Shown: positions 1-7,953, counted from the first letter of the stretch. The stretch is 50,374 nucleotides of DNA from Streptomyces sp. HmicA12 (GCF_000373565.1 NZ_KB891821.1:1-50374); one strand, 5' to 3'. Program-made: numbers and translations. Notes: generated by a model not told the origin, from the sequence alone.

Positions 1-4
1 CTAG

Positions 5-1421
5 TAGGACTCCGTTAGGTCTTCCGAATGGTCCTGATCAGGAGCATGTTGGATGGGTGGACGCACATGAAGTGAAGCGTGTCCGGGCGACGTTGGCGCT
101 GTTCGTGGCGGATGTGTTTGCGTCGGTGTCGCGCAAGGACCAGCGGGCCAAGGGCGACTGCTATCTGCGGGGTCTGATGCTGGACGGGCGCCGCAAGTCG
201 ATCCAGGCGATGGCCTCGCGGCTGCCGGACGGTAACGAGCAGAACCTGCAGCAGTTCGTGAACCAGTCGACCTGGGATCCGGTGCCGGTGCAGCGGCGGA
301 TCAATGAACGTCTGCTGCCGCTGGTCAATCCGGTGGCCTGGGTGATCGACGATGTGTCGGTGCCCAAGGACGGCCGGATGTCGGTGGCCGTGGCCCCGCA
401 GTACTGCGGGGCCCTGGGCAAACGCGCCAACTGCCAGGTCGCTGTCAGTGTCCACGCGGCGAGTGACACCGCCTCGTGCCCGCTGCAATGGCGACTGTTC
501 CTGCCCGCCGAATGGGACTCGGACGACGACCGCCGGGCCAGAACCCTCATTCCGCCGGACGTCACGCACCGGGAGAAGTGGCGGCTGGCCCTGGAGATGC
601 TCGATACCCTCGCCGAGTGGGGCATGTCGCCGCCGGCGGTGGTGGCCGACGCCGCTTACGGCACCAACGCCCACCTGAGGGCCGCCCTGCACAACCGCCA
701 CCTCGCCTACGTACTGGCCATCCGCGCCGATGTGACGGCCCATCCGTTCGACGCTGAGCCCGAGGCCCCGGCCCGCAAGGGGATGGTCGGCTGTTGGCCG
801 CAGCCCCGCTACCGCCACCGGGCACCCTCCGTGGGAACCCTCGCCGCCGGGCTTGGGCGCCTGGCCTTCACCCCGCTCACCTGGCGCCAGGGCTCACGAG
901 GCGAGTTGCGTTCCCGCTTCGCCGCCGTGCGGGTCCGGCCGGCCGGCACAGCCGTCGAGCGCCCGCTCAAATCCACCGCCTCGGCCGAGCAGGGCTGGTG
1001 GGACGGGATTCTGCCGGACTGCTGGCTGCTGGTCGAATGGCCCGCAGACGCGGAGACACCCACCGAGTACTGGCTGTCCAACCTGCCGGCCGACACTCCG
1101 GTCGCCGACCTGGTCACTCTGGCCAAAGTCCGCTGGCGCATCGAGCACGACTACCGCGAACTCAAACACGGCCTGGGACTTGACCACTTCGAAGGCCGGT
1201 CCTGGCCCGGCTGGCATCACCACGTCACCCTGGTGACCGCCGCCCAAGCCTTCCTCACCGAACAGCGCCTGTCCCCAAAAGTCCCCGCACCGGACTCACC
1301 CTCTACCAAGTCCTCGACGCCCTTCAGAACACGCTGAGGTGTTGGACCGGTATCTGCACCACCTGCCACCAGCCCCTACCGAGCCGACCTCCGAGAGCAA
1401 GACAGATCTAACGGAGTCCTA
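5..1421 (+). mobile_element. IS701-family insertion sequence, apparently complete
   Basis: The two ends match as inverted repeats: the left end reads CTAGTAGGACTCCGTTAG and the right end (1408-1425) is its exact reverse complement. The CTAG at 1-4 and 1422-1425 fits the 4-bp YTAR-type target duplication known for IS701 elements, which would put the true tips at 5 and 1421. One transposase gene fills the element. The right CTAG overlaps the first G of the neighbouring IS5-family element. The left flank lies outside the window. Confidence 0.85.
57..1337 (+). CDS. IS701-family DDE transposase
   Basis: The 426-residue protein has the layout of an IS701/IS4-like DDE transposase. The first acidic residue is in VIDDVSVPKDG (about residue 97), the second in VVADAAYG (about 197), and the C-terminal RWRIEHDYRELKHGLGLDHF block supplies the catalytic Glu. 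The length is usual for the family and no frameshift is seen, so it may be active. It cuts and rejoins the element's own ends in cis. The start is the ATG at 57, about 50 bp inside the left inverted repeat. The last 25 residues (SPKVPAPDSPSTKSS and on) look low in complexity. Confidence 0.9.
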   Translation: MDAHEVKRVRATLALFVADVFASVSRKDQRAKGDCYLRGLMLDGRRKSIQAMASRLPDGNEQNLQQFVNQSTWDPVPVQRRINERLLPLVNPVAWVIDDVSVPKDGRMSVAVAPQYCGALGKRANCQVAVSVHAASDTASCPLQWRLFLPAEWDSDDDRRARTLIPPDVTHREKWRLALEMLDTLAEWGMSPPAVVADAAYGTNAHLRAALHNRHLAYVLAIRADVTAHPFDAEPEAPARKGMVGCWPQPRYRHRAPSVGTLAAGLGRLAFTPLTWRQGSRGELRSRFAAVRVRPAGTAVERPLKSTASAEQGWWDGILPDCWLLVEWPADAETPTEYWLSNLPADTPVADLVTLAKVRWRIEHDYRELKHGLGLDHFEGRSWPGWHHHVTLVTAAQAFLTEQRLSPKVPAPDSPSTKSSTPFRTR

Positions 1422-1554
1422 CTAGGGCCTGTCTGATAAATGATCAAGCTGTGGGCGAGCGAAGTCGTCAACTGCGTGGCCACAACGGCAGCCACAGCCG
1501 CGAAAGGTCAGGCCCTTCAAACGGACGACATCGGCACGTGAAAGGCTGAGCCGC

Positions 1555-2076
1555 ATGACCAGTGAAGCCGATGAACCACGTCGCAACCTGTTCCTCCGAG
1601 ACGGCCTGGAGGCAGCAGACGTGGTAAGCGTTCACCGAGAGGCGCTTCGTGTCCTGCGAGACAGCATCGAGACGGCTCACATCGATGCCTACAGCGATAT
1701 CGCCTGGCCACAGGAAGTGGCGCCCGCGTACGAGCAGGTGCTGTCGATGGCCGCCAACGAGGTAACCGAGGGCATCCGGTCTGCGAAAAGTGACCCCGTC
1801 ATGGGGATTGACGTCGATGTCCGCGACGACACGCAATTCGACGTGCTTCTGGCCTTGGCTCCCTACACAATTCATGCCGAGGCGTGGGGACAGGGTCGAG
1901 AGATCTTCAGTGCCAGCGACACGGGCACAGCCCTGTGGATCTCTGTCACGTCAGAGCAAGAGGTTCGGCTCATGTCACGGCTCGCTGCGCTGGGTGTCCC
2001 GCAAACGGCGTTCACGACTCAACCTCGCAGGAGGCGAAGTCTGTTCGCCCGGTGGTCACGGCACCAGATCGCGTAG
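1555..2076 (+). CDS. Hypothetical protein, passenger inside the IS5-family element
   Basis: The 173-residue protein starts at the ATG at 1555. I do not recognise its family. It is acidic through about residue 150 and ends in a basic tail (QPRRRRSLFARWSRHQ). It has no signal peptide or membrane span. Codon use is less G/C-biased than in neighbouring host genes, which suits mobile DNA. Its last 21 bases overlap the 3' end of the converging transposase gene. It lies between the two inverted repeats of the element, so it would be carried with it on transposition. It may be host DNA trapped between two IS ends or a true accessory gene. Confidence 0.6.
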   Translation: MTSEADEPRRNLFLRDGLEAADVVSVHREALRVLRDSIETAHIDAYSDIAWPQEVAPAYEQVLSMAANEVTEGIRSAKSDPVMGIDVDVRDDTQFDVLLALAPYTIHAEAWGQGREIFSASDTGTALWISVTSEQEVRLMSRLAALGVPQTAFTTQPRRRRSLFARWSRHQIA

Positions 2077-2945
2077 CCACAACATGAGCGAACTCAGCTG
2101 CAGTCCCGCCTGGTAGCGGGCGGCGAGCTTGTCGAACCGTGTGGCGACGGCCCGGAACTGTTTGAGCCGGTTGAAGCAGCGTTCCACGACGTTTCGGTGC
2201 TTGTCTGCCTCACGGTCGAATGCGGGGCGGCGACCGCCGGCGCTGCCCTTTCGACGCCGGTTGCCGACCTGGTCGGAGCGTTCGGGGATGGTGGCCTTGA
2301 TGCCACGATGCCTGAGCGCGGCCCGGATAGCCCGCGAGGAGTACGCCTTGTCGGCCAGCACCCGGTCAGGTCGGCGTCGGGGCCTGCCCATCCCGGACCG
2401 GGGAACGTAAATGGCGTCCAGGACTGCGTCGAACATCGTGGAGTCGTTGACGTTGCCCGGTGTCAGGACGATGGACGGCGGCAGGCCTCGTCCATCGACG
2501 GCCAGGTGGACCTTGGTGGTCACCCCTCCCCGGGATCGGCCGAGAGCCTGCCGCGCCGCCGAGCGTTGCGGATCCCCCAATTTGTCCCCGCTGGGCTCCC
2601 TTTTCTACGGGCGCCGGCGGCGTGCTGGTGGGCACGATGGATGGTGGAGTCCACCGACACGGTCCACTCGATCCGGCCCACCGCGTCATCGCGGACCTGC
2701 ACGTGCTCGAGCAACCTGGCCCATGTGCCATCGGCTTCCCAGCGGGCGAAGCGTTCGTAGGCGGTCTGCCACGGGCCATACCGCTCGGGCAGATCTCGCC
2801 ACGGAGCACCGGTCCGCAGCCGCCACAGCACCCCATCGATCACCTGCCGGTGATCCCGCCAGGGTCTACCTCGCCCATCCATCGCAGGAAGCAGCGGTCG
2901 TATTTGCTCCCACGCCGCATCCGTCAGTTCACCTCGACCAGCCAC
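2056..2945 (-). CDS. IS5-family transposase, made by -1 frameshift (orfA/orfB)
   Basis: The product is split over two frames. orfA starts at the GTG at 2945 (V-AGRGELTDAAWEQIRPLLP), runs to a stop at 2520 and carries the first catalytic Asp in VSVDSTIHRAHQH. orfB ends at 2056 and contains TKVHLAVDG, the second Asp in RVLADKAYSSRAIRAAL and the Glu in HRNVVERCFNRLKQFRA. Joined by a -1 shift near 2598-2606, the fusion is about 295 residues, normal for IS427-type enzymes. Both halves keep the DDE residues, so the enzyme may be functional. It is read toward the passenger gene and overlaps its 3' end by 21 bases. Confidence 0.85.
2598..2606 (-). other. Probable -1 ribosomal frameshift site (AGAAAAGGG)
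   Basis: On the minus strand the orfA codons read CGT AGA AAA GGG. A slip of one base back at the A-run enters the frame AAA AGG GAG CCC, which continues open into orfB (KREPSGDKLGDPQ). This is the usual expression mode of two-frame IS5 transposases. An alternative is independent start of orfB at the TTG near 2580. Confidence 0.5.
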
Positions 2946-2970
2946 AAGATCAATTATCAGACACGGCCTA

Positions 2971-3270
2971 GCCCTCGCCGGCATCGAGGTCGACGTGCCC
3001 GACGTCGTCGACGGCGTGTATCCGGATCTGGTGCACGCCGAGGACTGGGACGCCGCCGTGAAGGTCGCCTCCGCGTGGGTCGACGACGCGGCGGCGCTGC
3101 GGTTCGCCGAGGAGTTCTGCCTCTTCGGCACCGCCGACGAGATCGCCCGGCGGCTGCGCGCCCTGCGTGCCGACGGCGTGAGCGGGGTGTTCCTGCAGCA
3201 CGTCGGCTCGTACGACCCGCCCACCGACCTCATCGAAGCCGTCGGCGCCTCGGTGCTGCCGGCTCTCTGA
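2971..3270 (+). pseudogene. 3' fragment of a luciferase-like (LLM class) flavin/F420 monooxygenase
   Basis: An open frame runs from the IS boundary to the TGA at 3268-3270 (ALAGIEVDVPDVVDG, then FGTADEIARRLRALRADGV and FLQHVGSY). The motif GTADEIARRLRALRADGVSGV followed by a short hydrophobic end is characteristic of the C-terminal TIM-barrel helix of bacterial luciferase-like oxidoreductases. These are normally about 300-350 residues, so roughly two thirds is missing. The break is exactly at the TA duplication of the IS5-family element, so insertion is the likely cause. The lost 5' part should lie beyond the left edge of the window. A GTG at 2998 or a similar codon might still start a short product, but it would lack the active site. 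Confidence 0.75.
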
Positions 3271-3286
3271 CGAAAGCGACCCGCGC

Positions 3287-4249
3287 ATGACGGACAGAAC
3301 AGATACGACGGACACGAGCGCGCTGCGGAAGGGCTATGTCCCCAGCCGCTTCGGCCAGTTGCACTACGTGGAGTGCGGCGACGGCAAGCCTGTGCTGATA
3401 CTCCACCAGACGCCCCGTTCCTGGACGGAGTACCTCGACGGGCTCCCCCTGGTCGATGCCCGGTACCGGGCCATCGCGATGGACACCCTGGGCTACGGGG
3501 GCTCCGCGAAGCCCGCGGGCCCCCATTCCGTCGAGCGGTTCGCGGATGCCGTGGGCGATCTGGTCGAGGCGCTCGGTCTCGACCGGTTCCACCTCGTCGG
3601 CCATCACACCGGCGGGGTGATCGCCGTCGAGGTGGCGGCCCGCTTCCAGGACCGGGTGGCGAGCCTGATGCTGTCGGCGGCCGCGTTCGTCGACGACGAC
3701 AAGCGCAGCGGCGCGGGCGGGCACGGCCGTGTCGACCACGTCGACCCGAAGGCCGACGGCTCCCATCTGCAAGAGTTGTGGGACAGGCGGCGGCGCTTCT
3801 ACCGGCCGGGCGAGGAGGCCGCCCTGACCCGGTATGTCATTGACGCGCTGACCGTGCTCGACCGGGTCGAGGAGGGGCACGAGTCGCTGCGCCGCTATGC
3901 GATGGAGCCGCGTCTGCCGCACATCACCACGCGCACCCTCGCCGTCTGCGCCTCGGGCGACCATTTCTCGCTCCCCTCCCTCCGGAAGTTCGCGGCCGCG
4001 CTCGGCTGCGAGACACGTGTGCTGTCCGACGGACACGTGGCGGCGCCGGAGCAGGTGCCGGTCGAATTCGCGCAGACGGTCCTCGCGTGGGTGGGGCGGT
4101 CACTTGAAGCCGATGCCCGCCCCCGGGACCAGCGGCGGGCCGAACCCGTAGAACACCGCAAGGATGGCGAGCCACACCGCCAGGAACGGCACCACGAAGA
4201 TCGCGGGGCGGGAGATGAGCGTGCCCGGACGGGCCCCTCCGGTTCGTAG
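3287..4249 (+). CDS. Alpha/beta hydrolase-fold protein with His at the nucleophile position
   Basis: The 320-residue protein resembles haloalkane dehalogenase/epoxide hydrolase-like enzymes: oxyanion segment LILHQTPRSWTEY (about 38-49), nucleophile elbow VGHHTGG (104-110), cap region 130-215, and a histidine loop DGHVAAPEQ near 250. In the normal elbow G-x-S/D-x-G-G the third residue is Ser or Asp. Here it is His107, so ordinary catalysis is doubtful. The gene starts 17 bp after the monooxygenase fragment and was probably its operon partner. From about residue 270 (after LAWVGRSL) the frame reads arginine/glutamate-rich sequence that is simply the antisense of the AbgT pseudogene, so the native stop seems to have been lost in a rearrangement. 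Confidence 0.75.
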   Translation: MTDRTDTTDTSALRKGYVPSRFGQLHYVECGDGKPVLILHQTPRSWTEYLDGLPLVDARYRAIAMDTLGYGGSAKPAGPHSVERFADAVGDLVEALGLDRFHLVGHHTGGVIAVEVAARFQDRVASLMLSAAAFVDDDKRSGAGGHGRVDHVDPKADGSHLQELWDRRRRFYRPGEEAALTRYVIDALTVLDRVEEGHESLRRYAMEPRLPHITTRTLAVCASGDHFSLPSLRKFAAALGCETRVLSDGHVAAPEQVPVEFAQTVLAWVGRSLEADARPRDQRRAEPVEHRKDGEPHRQERHHEDRGAGDERARTGPSGS

Positions 4250-4860
4250 CGCTGGAGCAGGGCCAGGAGCAGGAACACGTACGGGTTCATCGGGGTGATG
4301 ACCGCGGTCGCCGAGTCCCCGATGCGGAACGCCGCCTGGCTGAGTGCCGGGTTCATGCCGAGGAGCATGAACGCGGGGACGAAGACCGGCCCGATCAGCG
4401 ACCACAGCGCCGAAGTTGAACACGGCGATCACCTGCGCGGCGACAAACATCATGACGACGTACCCCGCCATGTTCCTCACCGCGTCGGTCATCGCGGTGA
4501 CGACGCCTTCCGAGCCGCTCAGCGTCTTCACGGTGAAGCCGTAGACCGTTCCCGCGAGCAGGAACGCGCCGAAGAGGACCGGGACGATGCCGGACAGCAG
4601 CGGGGACGGCACCAGTGCCCCACCGTCGCCGCGCAGCGGCGCGCCGTCGGGCAGCCACAGGGACAGCACCACGGCCGCGTACGCGACGACGGTCAGGCCG
4701 GTGAACAGCAGTCCGCGGCGCTGGACCGAGGTCAGCCGGATGTCGTCGTCCACCGACCCGTCTCCGGACTCGTGGGCGGGCAGGCGCGGGCGCAGATTCC
4801 GGCGCCACACCGGCCGCCACGAAACAGGAGGAGGCGCCCCGGCCCAGCACGGAAATCATC
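4100..4860 (-). pseudogene. Decayed AbgT-family (p-aminobenzoyl-glutamate type) transporter
   Basis: The minus strand encodes the C-terminal half of an AbgT transporter in pieces: LTSVQRRGLLFTGLTVVAY, then VVTAMTDAVRNMAGYVVMMF and AAQVIAVFNFGA in one frame; MNPALSQAAFRIGDSATAV and ITPMNPYVFLLLALLQRYEP in a second; and LISRPAIFVVPFLAVWLAI back in the first, ending at 4100. The frame is therefore broken near 4411 and restored near 4235. Family members are about 500 residues; the N-terminal half is absent. The transport signature N-P-A-L-S-Q and the helices remain readable, so decay is recent. The 3' end overlaps the hydrolase reading frame on the other strand. Confidence 0.75.
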
Positions 4861-4905
4861 GCGAACGGGCGGCTCGACGGGAAGCCCTGGGCCCTCAGCG
4901 TCGAC

Positions 4906-5439
4906 GTGTGGAAGCGCGCCGCCGACACTCAGGAAGCGGGCCGCCTGTGGAACTCCATGAAGGAGATCGAATATCCGGACCCTCAGCGCGCGGGCGGCCC
5001 CGGAGGACCTCAACTAGTCGACACAGACTGGTACTTCGCCAACCTTGAGGTCGGACAGCGGCGCTCGTTCGTGGATGACGGAGCGCTCAACGCAGCCGGG
5101 GACCGCGAGGTCGAGACCAGCTGGGGGAAACTCACCCCGACCGGCCCCAGCTGGTTCGTCTTTGGGCGGACCGCACCCGGAGTCCACTCCGTCGAGTGCA
5201 CCTGGGAAGACGGGCACAGGGCCACTCCCCGGCTGCGGACGATCGCCGGAACCGACAACCGGTTCTTCGCGGTCGACGCCCCCGCCCCTAAACCGACGGC
5301 CGGACCGCCCCGATGCACGGCGACGGGCTGCTCTGTTCACAGGCGCATGAATGGTCGCGAAGGGCGCCGGGACGAGCGACGTCGCCCTCGCGATCGGGAC
5401 CCGTCTCGCGATCGGGACCCGTTGATCACCTCGCGGTGA
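4906..5439 (+). CDS. Hypothetical protein
   Basis: The 177-residue product starts at a GTG at 4906, though the same frame is open upstream (STEIIANGRLDGKPWALSVD), so the gene may itself be a 5'-truncated remnant. The middle (about 45-130) looks like a real folded domain: LVDTDWYFANLEVGQRRSF, then WFVFGRTAPGVHSVECTWED and NRFFAVDAP. I do not recognise the family. The C-terminal 45 residues are Arg/Asp-rich and include a 6-residue tandem duplication (RDRDPS/RDRDPL). It lies beside the AbgT junction in a disturbed region. Confidence 0.45.
   Translation: MWKRAADTQEAGRLWNSMKEIEYPDPQRAGGPGGPQLVDTDWYFANLEVGQRRSFVDDGALNAAGDREVETSWGKLTPTGPSWFVFGRTAPGVHSVECTWEDGHRATPRLRTIAGTDNRFFAVDAPAPKPTAGPPRCTATGCSVHRRMNGREGRRDERRRPRDRDPSRDRDPLITSR
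5387..5422 (+). repeat. 18-bp tandem duplication (CTCGCGATCGGGACCCGT x2)
   Basis: Two perfect back-to-back copies, 5387-5404 and 5405-5422, lie at the 3' end of the hypothetical gene above. Because 18 is a multiple of three, the reading frame is kept. Confidence 0.9.
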
Positions 5440-5738
5440 TCGCACGTGCTGGCGACCGAGGTGCCGCCCGCCCTCAGGCCCGCCGTCGATTCAGCAGCCA
5501 CCACGAGGCCACCAGGGCCTCGGTGCGAGCCGCGTGTTCTGCAGATGGACGAAAGTCGGATTTCCGGGCCGGTTCCGCGCCCGCCGAGGCTGTCTGCAAG
5601 CGGCGTTGCCAGCGACATGGGAAGTGACCTCCAGGCGGATTTCGGCACGCCCGGTAGCGTGTCCATCTGCCGCATGGGGTGTCCATGTGTCCGGCCGACC
5701 CGTGCGGAGGGCATTCGGCGGAGAGCGATGAGGGTGCA
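5440..5738. other. Intergenic stretch without a recognisable gene
   Basis: About 300 bp. Reading frames here have no recognisable domain. A TAGCGT-like -10 hexamer at about 5655 could serve the FKBP gene, but I see no convincing -35 partner. Confidence 0.4.
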
Positions 5739-6143
5739 ATGAGTGAACTGACGAAGCCCGAGATCGACGTTCCGGAGGGTGACGCGCCCACCGAGTTGAC
5801 CGTCCGGGACCTGGTCGTCGGGGACGGGGCCGAGGTGAAGCCGGGCATGGTGGTCCGGGTCCACTACGTCGGGGTGACCTTCGAGTCCGGGAAGGAGTTC
5901 GATGCTTCCTGGGACCGGGGCGAGCCGTTCAAGTTCGCCCTGGGCAGTGGCAGGGTCATCAAGGGCTGGGACCGGGGAGTGAAGGGGATGAAGGTCGGCG
6001 GTCGACGCGAGATCATCATTCCCCCACGTCTCGGCTACGGCAATCAGTCGCCCTCACCGTTGATCCCGGCGGGCTCGACCCTCCTCTTCGTGGTGGACCT
6101 GCTCGACTCGTACTCCAGCACCACCGGGTGGAGCAACACCTAG
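5739..6143 (+). CDS. FKBP-type peptidyl-prolyl cis-trans isomerase
   Basis: The 134-residue cytoplasmic protein is a single FKBP domain. A short N-terminal extension (MSELTKPEIDVPEGDAP) leads into LTVRDLVVGDGAEVKPG, VRVHYVGVTFESGKEFDASW, GSGRVIKGWDRGVKGMKVGG, RREIIIPPRLGYGNQ and IPAGSTLLFVVDLLD. These are the family's conserved strands and the active-site Tyr, Phe/Trp and Ile positions. It catalyses cis-trans isomerisation of Xaa-Pro bonds. The ATG at 5739 is chosen over an in-frame upstream ATG at 5679 because the domain and its usual short leader begin there. No signal peptide is seen. It stands alone, with no obvious operon partner. Confidence 0.93.
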   Translation: MSELTKPEIDVPEGDAPTELTVRDLVVGDGAEVKPGMVVRVHYVGVTFESGKEFDASWDRGEPFKFALGSGRVIKGWDRGVKGMKVGGRREIIIPPRLGYGNQSPSPLIPAGSTLLFVVDLLDSYSSTTGWSNT

Positions 6144-6267
6144 CGCTGCTGCGCAGGACCGTGGCATCGACGGCGTCCGGCGCTTCGTGGACGGCTTCTC
6201 GTCTCTTCTCTCGGCAGTTCGTGTTACCGCATCAGGGCAGGCCGACGCTGCGGGCCGTGATCATCGG

Positions 6268-7062
6268 TCAGACGACGGTGAGGTGAGGGCTGCCCCGTGG
6301 CAGCCAAGTGAATGGCTTGCCGCGCTCCGAGGGCAGGGCCTGCAGTTTCGCGGTGAGGGCCTCGGGCCCCTCGCGGAAATGTTGCCAGCCTTCGTAGTGG
6401 ACGGGATGGATCGTCTCGGGCTGGACGGTCTCGTACAGGTCGAGGGCGTCGGCAGCGGTCATGGAGTAACGGACGGGGCCGGTGAGCGGGAACCGGACGC
6501 CGCCCAGGTGCAGCAGGACGGTGCCGGGACGAAGGGCTCGGGCGGCCTTGCGTACGGCGCCGTACAGAACCGTGTCACCGGTGATCCACAGCGGACCGTG
6601 CTGCTGGCCGGGCCAGGCCAGGGCGAATCCGATGACCTGCCCGGCGAAGGGGCGGCTGAGGGGCGGGCCGTGACGGCAGGGGGTGGCGGTGACCTCGATG
6701 GGAGGCCGGTTCGGTGCCAGCAACCGGGTGGTCTGCCCGGCCTTGAGGCCCCGTACGGTCGTGCCGCCCAGCCGGCGCGCCCCCGCACGGGTCGTCACCA
6801 CCGCAGGGACGCCGGCGAGCAGGGCGCGGCCGGCGTCGTCGAGGTTGTCGCCGTGATGGTCGTGGGTGAGCAGCACCGCGTCGACCGGTCCGATCTCCTG
6901 GGGGCTCAGCGCGGGGCCGGTGAGTTTGCGGGAGGACGTCCCCCAGCCGAAGGAGTACGTGCGGCCGGGTGGATCGAAGGTCGGGTCCGTCAGCAGTCGC
7001 CAGCCCGCGAACTCGACGAGGACGGTGGGGCCGCCGATGTGGGTGAACCGGACTTCGGTCAT
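6268..7062 (-). CDS. UlaG-like metallo-beta-lactamase-fold hydrolase
   Basis: The 264-residue protein opens with VRFTHIGGPTVLVEF, the usual first strands of the UlaG/RNase Z-like branch. It has the metal motif LTHDHHGDN (His67, His69, Asp72) in the HxHxxDN form seen in this branch. Later metal ligands are likely the His in TPCRHGPP and Asp in ITGDTV, and the His in IHPVHYEGW. The substrate cannot be told from sequence. An RBS GGAGG lies 6 nt before the ATG at 7062. It lies 99 bp after the hydrolase gene at 7162 on the same strand and may be the last gene of that unit. Confidence 0.88.
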   Translation of the reverse strand: MTEVRFTHIGGPTVLVEFAGWRLLTDPTFDPPGRTYSFGWGTSSRKLTGPALSPQEIGPVDAVLLTHDHHGDNLDDAGRALLAGVPAVVTTRAGARRLGGTTVRGLKAGQTTRLLAPNRPPIEVTATPCRHGPPLSRPFAGQVIGFALAWPGQQHGPLWITGDTVLYGAVRKAARALRPGTVLLHLGGVRFPLTGPVRYSMTAADALDLYETVQPETIHPVHYEGWQHFREGPEALTAKLQALPSERGKPFTWLPRGSPHLTVV

Positions 7063-7161
7063 GGACGCCTCCTGATGCTGCGGCGCCCGGCGGAGCCGGG
7101 CACCGCGCTCTGTTGACAGGCTGTCGGTCAGTCAGGTGTCGATCGGTCAGGTATCGGTAGG

Positions 7162-7953
7162 TCAGGTGTGGTCGAGGGCCCAGGCGAGGGCGTGGTCGGC
7201 GATCTCCTCCCAGCCTTTCTGGGCGGGCATCAGATGGGACCGTCCCGGATATTCGACGATGTCGGTGACGGTGTTCGACTTGTAGTGCTTGGCGTTGGAC
7301 CGCTGGATCTTCGGCGGCATCAGGTGGTCGTTCTCCCCTGCGACGAACAGCAGCGGAGCGCGGTCGTCGTTTCGGTAGTTCACGTACGAATCGGCATGGC
7401 CGGGATGGATGTTGGCCAGCGCGCTGCCCCAGAACACATGGCCGGAGGCAGGGACGTGGTAGCGCTCGTACAGGGCGCGGGCCTCGTCCTCGGGGAAGGT
7501 GTTGGTGAAGGCGTAGCGCCACTGGTCGTAGGTGAATCCGACGGCCTTGTGCCGGTTGGCCGGGTTCTTCAGCACCGGGAACGTCGCTTTCAGCTGTGAC
7601 AGCGGGACCGCCGCCACTCCTTCCGTGGGCGCGGAGTTGATGGCCACTCCGGCGCTGCCGTATCCGTGGTCGAGCAGGATCTGGGTGAACACGCCCCCGG
7701 CGGAGTGGCCCATGATGATCGGCTTCGTGCCGAGGCCGTCGATCAGCTCCTCGAGCGACGAGATGATCGAGGGAACGGTGAGTTCCTCGATCGGGGTCGG
7801 GTCGGCGTTGAGCGCCTCCACCTCCACCTCGAACCCTGGGTAGGCGGGGGCCAGCACCCGGAAGCCCTGGGACTGGTAGCGGGTGATCCAGTGTTCCCAG
7901 CTGCGGGGTGTCACCCAGAAGCCGTGGACGAGGACGATGGTGTCCGGTTTCAT
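7162..7953 (-). CDS. Alpha/beta hydrolase
   Basis: The 263-residue cytoplasmic hydrolase has oxyanion motif LVHGFW (8-13), nucleophile elbow MGHSAGG with Ser84, an acid loop in VAGENDHLMPP, and the base His in GRSHLMPAQKGW. An upstream in-frame ATG exists at 7971, but AAGGAG at 7963-7968 lies 9 nt before the ATG at 7953 and decides that start. The start is 14 bp after the stop of the preceding hydrolase gene (7968), so the two are almost certainly cotranscribed. The substrate is unknown; the family includes esterases, lactonases and perhydrolases. Confidence 0.88.
   Translation of the reverse strand: MKPDTIVLVHGFWVTPRSWEHWITRYQSQGFRVLAPAYPGFEVEVEALNADPTPIEELTVPSIISSLEELIDGLGTKPIIMGHSAGGVFTQILLDHGYGSAGVAINSAPTEGVAAVPLSQLKATFPVLKNPANRHKAVGFTYDQWRYAFTNTFPEDEARALYERYHVPASGHVFWGSALANIHPGHADSYVNYRNDDRAPLLFVAGENDHLMPPKIQRSNAKHYKSNTVTDIVEYPGRSHLMPAQKGWEEIADHALAWALDHT

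Larger units (their letters stand above)
1425..2968. mobile_element. IS5-family element (IS427-like) with passenger gene
   Basis: The left end (1425-1445) begins GGGCCTGTCTGATAA and the right end, read inward from 2968, begins GGCCGTGTCTGATAA. The two match at 18 of 21 positions. A TA lies outside each end (1423-1424 and 2969-2970), the usual duplication for the IS427 group of IS5. The 1544-bp element holds a two-frame transposase on the minus strand (2056-2945) and an unrelated plus-strand gene (1555-2076). Ordinary elements of this group are about 850-950 bp, with the left repeat just past the transposase stop. No such repeat is visible near 2030-2056, which supports 1425 as the real end. 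The right end interrupts a monooxygenase gene. Confidence 0.7.

Noticed and set aside
5491..5739. Minus-strand frame ending in a short Arg/Pro/Trp-rich peptide, considered as a leader peptide
   Set aside because: No start codon with an RBS near the peptide, and no downstream gene in the right direction at a suitable distance.
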